From: Dipteris shenzhenensis
Taxonomy: Eukaryota > Polypodiophyta > Polypodiopsida > Gleicheniales
Assembly (NCBI GenBank): GCA_047967505.1
Contig: CM106538.1
Reading direction: 5' to 3' (one strand)
DNA length: 64,000 nucleotides
Every line of letters begins with the position of its first letter. Positions within the stretch are counted from its first letter, which is position 1. The notes under the pieces are model-generated. The model was not told the origin of the DNA, did no database searches, and saw nothing but the letters and a program-made list of their open reading frames with translations. Positions 43,014 through 53,900 of the stretch are shown here, piece after piece. The translations under genes and the position numbers were made by a program.

Positions 43014-44428
43014 TTAGAACTTGGGAGACGGAAGGGGGACTTTCCTACCATATGTGTTTTTAGAGTAGAAACGCCTTAAGAGTTGAACATGGAAGGCATT
43101 ATGTATTGCTACATTCGGAGGGAGCTCCAATTTATAGGTGACTTCATCAAGAGCATAGAGAACTTTGTATGGACCATAGAATCTATGATTGAACTTTGGA
43201 GTCAAGTTCTCTAGAAGTCGGATATTCTGGGAGCTAATGAGCACCAAGTCGCCTGGAAAGAATTCGACGTGGTGACGTTTGCTATCATAGTACTTCTTCA
43301 CGATGGCTTGCGTTTTGTGAAGACTTTCTTTGGCTGCTTGCATGCATTCACGCCATCTATTAAGAAATTCCTCTATGTCTGGATCTTGGATTTTGAGAGT
43401 ACCTATTGCCAAGGCGTGGGAGTGATGATCTCTTTGCCCGTGGCTATCTCAAACGGCGTGAAACCTATGCTACGATGAACAGAGCTGTTGTAGTGAAACT
43501 CCAAGATGTCCAAATGTGAGGCCCAATCTTTTTGGTCTACCTAGACATAGCTTCTAAGGTATTGCTCTGCGGTTTGGTTTGCCCTTTCAGATTGACCATC
43601 AGTGGCTGGGTGGTATGAGGAGTTGAAACGGAGCTGTGTACTAAGGAGTTTAAAGAGCTCGGTCCAAATATCACTTAAGAAGCGAGCATCACGATCTGAG
43701 ACAATGGCCAAGGGTAAACCATGGTACTTGAACACATAAGAGAAATATAAGTTAGCTGTATGCTTTGCCGTAATGGGTGGCTTAACAGGAATGAAATGGC
43801 CTTGTTTGGAAAAATAGTCCACCACCACAAAGATGGGATTGTGCCCATGAGAGAGAGGTAACGATGTGATGAAGTCCATGCTCACAACATCCCATGGTCT
43901 TGAAGGAACGGGCATGGGTTGGAGTTTTCCTGCCTTTGCAAAATGTTGGTCTTTGACAAATTGACATGTTGGGCACGTCCTGATATATTCAATGACGTCT
44001 TCATGCATCCCTGGCCAAAAAAAATGTTGCTTCATTCTATCCCAAGTCTTGTGCTACCCTGAGTGTCCTACTAGCTTGCAATCATGGCATTCCCACAATA
44101 TGGTCTTCTTGAGTTCTAAATCATCTGGAACATATAGCCCGTTTTCATAGACGTAGACTAAACCTTCATCTTCATTGTACATGCCCCATGGTACAGAGCC
44201 TTCTTTAATCTGTTTCACTACATCTTCTATGCCTTGGTCTTTTTCCATAAGTTCCTTGATTCTCTCCAAGAGTGTGCCTTGTGCCATAGTGATAGCCATC
44301 AATTCTGCCTTTCTACTTAGTGCATTTGGCATGACATTCGTTTTGCCTAGCTTGTGTTCAATTGTTATGTCAAATTCTGCAATGAAATCTTGCCAACGAG
44401 ACTGCTTCAGAGATAGTGTGGGTTGGGT
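43014..44428 (-). pseudogene. G1 integrase (right copy)
   Basis: Reads from the RNase H C-terminus (EHKLGKTNVMPNALSRK region) through the HHCC zinc finger (HSG-stop-HKTWDRMKQHFFWPGM, CPTCQF) and catalytic core (MDFITSLPLSHGHNP; VSDRDARF; TDGQSERANQT) to the GPY/F module (RFYGPYKVLYALDEVTYKLE, then NAFHVQLLRRF). It ends at PLPSPKF. Stops are TAG in the zinc finger (44053) and TAG after LRSYV (43540, shared with the left copy). No chromodomain is present. Confidence 0.85.
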
Positions 44429-45751
44429 CTAAAAATACTTTAGTGTAATGTTATCTGCAAAGACTTTGGTATGCTTATCTTGAACATAGTGTTTCCACTT
44501 TCTTAAGCATTCTACAATGGCCAGCATCTCCTTCTCATGCGTTGTCCATCTCTTTTCAATGGCATCCAATTTCCTTGACTCATATGCAATCGGGTGTCCC
44601 TCTTGCATCAACACTCCTCCTAAGGCATAATTTGGGGCATCCATGTGAATCTCAAATGGCCCTTCAAACTCAGGTAATTTTAAGATGGGTGTGGAACTCA
44701 TAATCACTTTCATCTCCTCAAAGGCCTTGGTGCAATGTTCCCCCCACTCAAATTTGTCCTCTTTCTTTACTAAATTAGTAAGCGGGAATGCAACACGGCT
44801 ATACTCCTTCACAAACCTTCTATTGAAGTTACAAAAGCCTAGAAATCCTCGTACTCCCCGCATTGACTTGTGTTGCATCCAATTAGTTACTGCCTCCACT
44901 TTGCAAGGGCCCATCTTCATTCCATGTTCCCCCACTACATATCCCAAGAAGGCAACCTCCTTTGCACCAAATTCACATTTCTCCTGTTAAGCATACAACC
45001 CATGCTCCCTCAATTTGGCAAACACTTTCTTAAGATGTTCCCGATGCTCCTCCAGCGTCTTGCTATAAATCAGAATGTCATCAATGTAAACGATCACAAA
45101 ATCATCCAAGTACTCCCTGAACACATCATTCATCAAAGTGCAAAAGGTAGCTGGTGCGTTTGTGAGGCCAAAAGACATAACCAACCAATCATAGCTACCA
45201 TATCTTGTTCTAAAGGCCGTTTTCTCCACATCTTCCTCCGCAATTCTTATCTGATGATATCCAGACCTCAAATCAAAATTTCGGGTGAAATACTTGGCTC
45301 CTCCCAATTGATCCATCAAATCATCCAACAATGGCATGGGGTACTTGTTCTTGATGGTAAGTTTGTTGAGGGTGCGGTAGTCCATGCATAGACGTGCGGA
45401 TCCATCTTTCTTCATTACAAATAAGACCGTTGCTCCAAACGGGGATTTACTCGGCCTAATAAACCCACTTTCTACCAACTCCATAATTTGTCTCTTGAGC
45501 TCTTTCAATTGAGAATCATTCATCCTATATGGTGCTCTTGCTGGGGGTTCACTACCTGGAATCAGTTCTATCTTGTGGTCCACTCGTCTCTTGGGTGGCA
45601 ACCCCTTTGGTAACTCTTTGGGCATAACGTCTGCAAACTCATCCAAGATCTCCTTTATCCTTGCATCAGTACACAGCTCCAAGACAATTGAACACGCCTT
45701 TGACTCTACTTCTTCTTTGCCTTCTGCCACATGCATCAGCATCACATGCAT
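44429..45751 (-). pseudogene. G1 reverse transcriptase and RNase H (right copy)
   Basis: RT reads [30 protein letters not shown] (motif A with a small local insertion relative to the left copy), [10 protein letters not shown] and [14 protein letters not shown] near 44985 separates it from the connection region (FLGFCNFNRRFVKEYS) and RNase H (HMDAPNYALGG, HEKEMLAIVE, FADNITLKYF). The frame stops at TAG after KYF (44428), where the left copy has a Gln codon. Confidence 0.85.
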
Positions 45752-47761
45752 CTATGCTCCCTTCTTGACTTCCCTCTCTAGTTGCTTAGCTGAAATCAAC
45801 ATGACCTTGGCATTCACACCACCCATCTTCGAAGGGTCTCCCATGTTGCTCTTTTCTTGTTTGGGCATACTCTTGTCCATTTTCCCCCCTACCTTGCCTT
45901 TCCCTTTACTAGCCTGTTGCTCCAACCTCCTTGCTTCTGTAGGGGTGATTGAAGATCTAACACATTTTACCCTGACCGCATGACCTTGCATGTCAAGTAA
46001 TAGTTCGTCCATTCCCTTCCCCAACAACATCATGACATACTTATCCCACCAATTGATTCCCAAAATAGCATCATATGCATCTAACGGCACCACTAGAAAA
46101 TTCAACTTTGCCTTCCAACCCCCTAGCTGCACTTGCACATTCCAAGCCATTGCCACATTAGCATCCTTGCCTTGCCCAAAAGACACTGTCGTGTCCTCCA
46201 TCTTGGATAATTTCAACTTTAGCTTTTGCGTCGCTTCAGGCATAATCACGTTGTGCATCGCACCCGTGTCTATCATAATCCTTTGAGCTCCACCATTGAT
46301 CAACCCATCCACACAGATGTTTGGTACCACTGGCAATCTTGCAGCCAAGACTCTTAGTGCCACCCTTAACGTCCCCACTCTAGGCTCTTCTCCATTACCT
46401 CCACTCTCACGTTCTATGATTTCTATGATCTCCAACTTCTCATTGTCTCCCCTCGACTGTGTTGGTTGAGTAAGTGCGATTCGGGGCCTATTGAATCCAC
46501 CTCGTTGTCTAGGACAATCTCTGATAAAATGGTCTCCTCCACACGAAAAGCACCCTCTAACTGGTCCCCTACCCACGGGTGGACCTCCGCTCCTTCCTCC
46601 AAATCCTGCTCCTCTTCCTGGAACCCGTGGCACCAATGCCCCACTTGAGCCCACACTTGATGCAACATTTTCCACCTTACTCCCCGTCTCCTTGTTCTCC
46701 CCTCGAGGTCCAGGTCTATTCCCCCAAGAGCTTGTAGGTGCAATCGTCCTACCAAAGTTAGGAGGTCCTCTTCTTCCTTCATAATCTACAATCCGCTCCG
46801 CCATCACCAATGCATCCTTGTAATCCTCCGGTTCCTGCTTCTCAATTTCTCTCCTGGCCCAACTTTGTAGCCCATACAAGAAACCGTGCAATCTATCTAT
46901 TTCATGCATATCAACAATTTGGACCATGGCATGCCTATACTTCGTGACATACTCCCTCAATTTCCCTTCACCATGTCTTAGGCCTCTCCATTCATCTCTT
47001 CTCTTGAACACCTCGTTTTGGGGAATGAAATATGCTCTTATCCTTGACTTCAAGGCTCTCCAACTCCTCAATTCACCATGACCCTCCTCTTCTAAGAACC
47101 AATGGTACGTGTCTCCTTTTAATTGTTGTGCCGCTATCTTCACTTGATGCTTGGATGCAATTTCTGCGAGCTCAAAGAAATCCTCCATCTCCCTAATGCA
47201 CTTATTTAGCACTAACGACTCTTGATCTCCTGTATACTTCTCCGGTAGTTGCGGCTTAAATCTACCAAAGCTCCTCCTACTACTCCCTTCCGAGCCACTA
47301 CTTGACTCTTCACTCTCCGTCTCAACCTCCTTCCACCTCCCATATTTCTTCTTCTTCTTGGTTGAAGCCGGTCATTGTGGGGACGGTTCCGACATCTTCT
47401 TCAAAATGGCCTCCATCATCCCTTTCAACTCCCTTCTCTCCAATTCTCCCCGTTCTAGCTCCTCAGTCACCCACCCAAACATGTTTATGTCTTGTTCTCC
47501 TTCCCCCTTTGTGGATTTTTACTCACCCGTCTCCGAAAACAATAACGGTTCTTGGTCACGAGCTCCTGACGTGCCCACGTCCGGTGTAGCACTGAATCCT
47601 CCACTAGCCACGTTCCAGAGACCCTCGCCTCTATCTTCCTTCTCTCTTTCTTCTCTCTCTTCACCTTTCTTGTCTTTCTTCTCTCTCTTCCGTCTCTCTG
47701 GCTTGAGGATCTCATGTTCCTCCTCACTCTCAACCCCTTTATCTTTTCTTTGATGTGGCAT
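45752..47761 (-). pseudogene. G1 gag-protease (right copy)
   Basis: Starts MPHQRKDKGVESEEEHE at 47761. Two stops are shared with the left copy in the N-terminal part. From 47212 a 486-codon stretch is open: capsid-like domain, knuckle CFSCGGDHFIRDC (CX2CX4HX4C), then the protease box MIDTGAMHNVIMPE and AILGINWWDKYV. It ends with TAG after REVKKGA, where the left copy has CAG. Confidence 0.85.
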
Positions 47762-48000
47762 CCTCACCTCTCACAAAGACGCTTTACTCCCTCAATGAAA
47801 CGGCAGAAAAAATGGCGAAAAAAATAGGACAGACAGCAAACTCACCCTTTCACCCAAAATGACGTACCCAAGCTCTCTGCTCACAAGAACTCCCAAGCAC
47901 GGTGGAAACGGCGACCCGATTCATTCCCTCCCATAGGATGCAGGAACACGCTTCGAGCGACACCCGACGGCGTGCACCTCAAAGTTGCTCTAATACTAAG

Positions 48001-48374
48001 TGTAGGGTCTCGCTTCCAACACTTAGCCAAATAACGCCAGTTCTGCTATGGTTTACCGAAACGGGGCCAGAAACGTCGAACAAACCCGACAGCGAAACGT
48101 TTTCTACCTCACAACGGGCCCTCCGTGCATGTGCGGTGCATGTAGTTCGTGCCCGCGCAGTGCCGTCCTCATCCCACCCCCTTGCCTTCTGTGAGTTACC
48201 CTTATGTTTCCACGTTTCAAGGTGCATGATTGTGCCAACATTCAAAGGAGCATCAAGAAATGAGACTTAGAAAAATATTTGCACAAGAACGGTCTCAGAA
48301 CGTTTATTCATGAGGGAAAACGCATACATGCCAAGAGGGGTCTCTAGCACCTTGAGAGCTTGACCTTCCATATA
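48001..48374 (-). repeat. G1 5' LTR (right copy)
   Basis: 374 bp, same ends as the other G1 LTRs. The adjacent primer site on the minus strand reads TAGTATTAGAGC instead of TGGTATCAGAGC. Confidence 0.85.
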
Positions 48375-50518
48375 ACTATTGTATGGAGGATAGTGCTCTC
48401 TCATGCGACGTTGATTTGGATGAGGAAAACGTCAACAGCCGTTTATGCTCCCTCTTGCTTGTATATACTTTCTATTGCAATCAAGCGCGTTCTAGCGACC
48501 GTTTGGCACTCCATCCAGTACCATCTTGCAAGTAACGTCATCATGCCATCTTGTGGGTTGTGACCTTGTGGTGCATGTTGAAGCGCATGCATGGGAAAGC
48601 AAAACGTGGGACGGGTTGAGGGCATGTGAAAGTGAGTGGGGAACGATGAGGGCCATGTGTGTTCTCCATACCATTGTATAAACCATGAACTGTTGGGTAC
48701 CGAGCCGGGACTCGAGGTGAGCCCGAAGGGGTTAGATGTGCCGATCCACGTAAAGGCCACCAACCGGGGAAGAAATTTGGGCTGATTAGGACATTGCACG
48801 TTGGATGTTCCTGGGAGTCTTGGTGACCCATATGACTCTGCAGATCGAAGATCATGAAGCCTAAGGGCTTGCCCAGTGGGGTGTGGTGCAGTGGGATAAA
48901 CAACAGATAGCCCATGCCAGGGGTCCTGTTTGGCTAAGCTGCGCATAAAGGGGATTGTGGTATCAAGACTGAGAGATTAAGGGAGGTTGGGACTCAAAAA
49001 CGGGTCCGACGTAAGGTGCTCACAATCGGAGACTAAGTCCGGAACTACCAGGCCCTTACACTTGGTATCAGAGCAAACCTCAAGGTATCGCAAGCCTTCG
49101 AGGCGGATCCTGTATCGAGGTATGGCGTCATGTGACGGGCAAAGTCAATCTTATGCACAAGGGAAGGAGGAAATACTACGGGCGATGAGGAGTGGGAAGC
49201 CAGAGATGGAAGCCACAGTGGATGTGATGAGGGCAGTTCCAGAGTGGAGTGTGTGAAGCCCCGAGTAAACGGTGTGGGAGCCGTGAGATGTATAGGAAAC
49301 GGCGCGAAAGGCACGAGGTGTGGAGGCATGAGTGACTCGAGAGGCATGTTGGTGAAGAGCGATGATGCAAAATCCCGAGACGCTATAAGGGTAGTGAAGA
49401 CCCGAGGCACGAGAAGCACGATCACGGTGACCAGAGGTGCGAAAGGCGCAGTGACGGAGACAAGAGGTGCGAGAGGTGCAGGAGGCGTGAAAGAAAAGAA
49501 GAGAAGTGTCGTTGTACCAAAGTACAATCAAACAAATGCTCAAGGTGAGGAGGTTGAGATAAGGAGCAAAGGAGGTGCAGGCCCAAGACCAAGTGACATG
49601 GTAGGCCCGAAGAGAAGTCGAAAAAACGCACAAGGTGTGCAAGTGACCAAGGAAGGTGCGGTAGGCATGGGAGTGAAACAGGTAGGCATGGGAGTGAAAC
49701 AGGTAGGTGCACAAGGCGCAAACGGTGGAAAGGGAGCACCGATGACCGGGTTAGGCACACAAGGCACATGCGGTGGAAAAGTGATGAAAAACGGTGGATA
49801 GGTGACAGGAGAGGGAGGCGCACAAGGCGCAGGAAATGGCGAAAAGGTTCAAGAGAGAGGCATGGAAGGCGTAGTGGAGTGGCAAGTGGAGATTTGGGAT
49901 GAAGAAGAGGAATGACACTGGGGAAAGTTTCAAGAGAGCAATTAGAAGCCCGTGGCAATGCAGAGGCATGTGCAGAAAAGATGCCGAGATGGATAGGGAA
50001 AATAGCGAGGTGATGGAGCATGAGGTGAAGGCAAGAGATGGAAAGGGAAAATGGTGGAGAACAGGTGCAGGTCTATTTAGATGCCGAGGCGTCACGCGAA
50101 GTGAGGCCTTAGGGCAGAGGAGAAGTCATGAAGAAGAAGAAGAGAAGAAGGTGGTGATGGCCAAGGGGATGAAAGGACATGTGATGAGGCCAAGGCATGA
50201 AGAGGAAATGGCAGAAGGTGAAGGGGAAACAGCGGAAGGAGAGAAGGAAACGGTGGATGGAAAAGAAGGCAAGGCAAGGCAAGGTAGAATGGTGGGAAGG
50301 ATGAAGGGATGGATGAAAAGGCCAAGGTTTCAAAGAGAAATGGCAGATGAAGAAGAGGCCAAGGTGAGGCAAAGAGGTGGAAGGTGGATGCATAAGTGCA
50401 TGGTTAGATGTAGGCCAAGGGAGCAGGATGAGGTCAAGAAGGACCAAGATGAAGAGACTGAGAGGAGAACGGGTCTAGGTTGTGGAGCACAAAGAAGATG
50501 CACGGCAAAAGGTCCAAC

Positions 50519-50973
50519 TGTTAGCCCTCTCTACTCTGAAGACTAACTCGAAACGCACTACTGCGACAGATTTACATGCGTAATCGTACTTCAGAACTGC
50601 GTATGAAAATTCATAGAGTAGAACAGTGATCGACAGAATCATTCATGATAAAACAATAAGGTAGATGCAATAGAATCTCTGTATTACATTTCTCCGAGCA
50701 GTACAACAACGTACTCTCTGATACATAGCAATGTTCCTTGCTCCGATCCTCATCAATGAACCCCAATGAGCCCCAATGAGCCCCAATGATCGCTCTCTTC
50801 TCTCTTATCTAACCGGCACACATAACTCCTTCACGGTTGCCGTGACGGTTGCCGTGACGGTTGCCGTGCCTATTCAGTTCTCCGCCTAGTCCTAGAACTT
50901 CCGTCTTTTCATATCCCACTATAAACTAGATACAACGTATTAATGATAATAATCTAAGGACTCCCCCCCTAGT
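50519..50973 (-). repeat. G2 3' LTR, first about 30 bp missing
   Basis: 455 bp alignable to the other LTR. On the minus strand the gag-pol frame runs straight into the LTR at CTAGGGGGGGAG without the terminal TGTTAAGG seen in the 5' LTR, and the frame stops inside the LTR (YYH-stop). It has three copies of a 12-bp CGGTTGCCGTGA unit against two in the other LTR. Confidence 0.8.
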
Positions 50974-53900
50974 GTTCCTAATCGGAACGTGCCGTCACCA
51001 TAACGCTCCACCACCCAATACGGACCTCCCCACCGTAACTTCAGCTTACCCGGATGCGGACCCATCCGAGTGTTAAACAATATCACGGCATCTCTCCATT
51101 TGAAGGTCTTCTTCTTTGAATGACGGTCCACCCAGACCTTCCGTCTGTCCTGGACTACCTGTGCAAGATACGCACTGTTGAACCGCTCCTCACCCAGCCG
51201 ATCCAGCTGTTCAATCCTCCGGTCGACGAACTCGTCCCAGCCCAATTTCTCTGCCGCTGCAATCCGCAGACTCGGTACTAGGAATTCCATGGGGACCACT
51301 GCTTCAACTCCGTAAACCAACTTGAATGGCGTGAACCCCGTCGCAACCTTATAGGAAGTCCGGAACGCCCATAATGCGGAGTAAAGTTTTTCATCCCAAT
51401 CTATCCGATTTTCATTGACCAGCTTTTTCAGAATGACTAGCAACACCTTATTCGAGGACTCCGCCTGTCCGTTTGCCTGAGGGTAATACACTGTGGACTT
51501 CTTATGAATGATTAGGTGCCGGGTAACCAGTTCCCGTAACACCGCATTAAGGAAATGCCCACCTTGATCCGTGACGAGCTCAACCGGACATCCGTACCGT
51601 GTCATAATGGCTTCATAAAGGAATCTGGCCACAGCCTTTGCCGAATTATCCTTCAGTGCTCTGGCCTCCACCCATTTGGTACAGTAATCCGTCGCCACCA
51701 GGATATACCGGTTACCTGTCCTCCGCGCCGGCAGCGAAAACGGACCTACAAAGTCCAGCCCCCACTTCATGAACGGTTCGAGGGCCAGTATGGGATTATG
51801 CGGCATCCGGTCCCGACCTGATGGCTGGCCCAACCTCTGGCACACATCGCATCTTTTGACGAACCTATGCGCATCCCCCATTAATGTTGGCCACCACAGA
51901 CCTCCTTGGAGTACCTTCCGTCCGGTTACTTCTCCTGCGAAGTGTCCACCGCTGATTCCTTGGTGAGCCTCTTCCAGGATGACCTCCTGCTCATGTGGGT
52001 ACACACACCGTCGCAACACACCATCTAGCCCCTGCTTATACAATTGGTCAGCAATGATCCGGAAGTCTCTGCTCTTGAGCGCGAGCCGTTTCCGCTGGTC
52101 TCGCGACATTCCGTCGCGCATCTGGCCCGTGTCGACAAAGTGAAACATGTCGTCGTACCACGTCTTTGGAGCTGCCGGTACCACCGCCTCCAGTTCGAAC
52201 AGCTGGGCATCCGGAAAATCGTCTTCCACACCCATCGGGTCTTCGCCAGATTCCAACCGCGAAAGGTAATCCGCTACGGCATGTGTACTTCCTGGTCGAT
52301 GGACCACCGTGAAGTCGAACTCCTGTAAAAGCAGCATCCACCGGGCCAACTTTCCAGTGAGCTCGGGCTTGTGTACCAAATACAACAAGGCGGAATGATC
52401 CACATGAAACGTGAACCGATTCCCCAACAGGTAGTGACGAAACTTTGTTACGGAATAAATCATCCCCAATGCTTCCCGCTCCGTCGTAGAGTAATTCCGT
52501 TCGGCTTTTGACAACCTGCGACTTGCATAATACACCGGTCGGAACCACTTGCTTGTCGCTTCCTGCATGAGGACACTACCAATAGCCACGTCCGAGGCAT
52601 CCACGAAGACATGAAACATCTTCGTCCAATCTGGCGGCTGAACCACCGGTGCTGTCGCCAACATCAGTTTGAGCCGTCGAAAAGCTAAGTCACAAGCAGG
52701 AGACCAGACTACCGGTACTTTGTTGAGTTGGTCATACAGTGGTGTCGCCACATCCGCCAGATACCGCAGCATTCGGCTGTGCCATTTAACCTGCCCTAGG
52801 AATCTCCCGAGCTGCTTACCGTTGCCAGGAACCTTTGCCTGCCGAATCGCTTCGACCTTTGCCGGATCTACCGCAATGCCTTCTGCCGAGACAATGCAAC
52901 CCAGCAGCATACCGCTGCCCACGGCGAATGCACATTTCATAGGGTTCAGACACAACCGTGCCTCCCTACACCGGGTTAAGCATTTCTTCAGATGCTCAAG
53001 GTGCTGCTCGCGACTCCCAAAAACACTGAAATCGTCCAGAAATACCTGCATAAAGATTAGTAAATAATCATGAAATATTTCTTGGACCATGCGTTGAAAT
53101 GTTGCCGGAGCATTCTTTAGCCCAAATGCCATCACCAGGAAAACAAATGCTCCCCACTCCGTGATGAAGGCTGTTTTCTCTCGATCTTCTGGTGCCATCT
53201 GCACCTGGTTATACCCACTGAAGCCATACAGAAAAGAATACATCTCGTGACCTGCCACTGTATCCAGCATAGTATCATTAAACGGCAAGGGAAACGGATC
53301 CGTGATTGTCGCCGCGTTAAGCTTTCTGTAGTCAACACAGACCCGCAACTTCAAATTCTTTTTCGGAACAATCACTATTGGCGAAAGCCATGTTGCATGG
53401 TCAACCGGATAGATAAACCCGACCTTTAGCAACCTGTCCAGCTCCTCCTTCACCCTCTGGGCATAGTTCGGGTTCATTCGATACCGTTGTTGCCGAACCG
53501 GTATCGCATCCTTCTGCAGATTGATCCTGTGCTGATAGAATTTGGGATCGATGCCGAGCAAATCTGTGTAGTCCCAGGCGAACACGTCTTTGAAGGATTT
53601 CAGCAATGTCTCCAATTTTCCCCGAAATCCTTTATCGAGCTTCGCACTGACACGGACGTTCTTTGGCTCCTCCTCCGTCCCGAGGTTAAGATCCAGCAGC
53701 TCGTCTTCTTTGACCCTCCGCGAGCGACGGAGTTCCTGCTCGAAAACTCTTTCCGCCTCCGCCACTCCCGCTTCGTCCGGCATGTCTCCTGTGCCTTCCG
53801 GTAGACTCCCTTCGACTGGTTCTTTCGTGGAACTGGATGACTCCTGCGTAGCCGAGGGAATCTGATGCTGATATTGCTTTAAAACGGCAACCACATCGAC

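Larger units (their letters stand above)
42437..48374 (-). mobile_element. Ty3/gypsy element G1, right copy, full length but dead
   Basis: 5.9 kb with both LTRs, in the order gag, protease, RT, RNase H, integrase (minus strand). Integrase lies after RT as in Ty3/gypsy, and the core motifs resemble plant chromovirus-like elements, yet no chromodomain follows. The primer site is mutated (TAGTATTAGAGC). Frames are broken by several stops, three of them TAG where the left copy has CAG. Confidence 0.9.
42340..49060 (+). repeat. Innermost LTR of the right array, split by G1
   Basis: Made of 42340-42436 and 48375-49060. It starts TGTAAGGAAG and ends CCCTTACA, followed by CTTGGTATCAGAGC (primer site, 49061-49074). 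G1 sits between ACTAT copies (42432-42436, 48375-48379), the complement of the ATAGT copies on the left. Confidence 0.8.
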
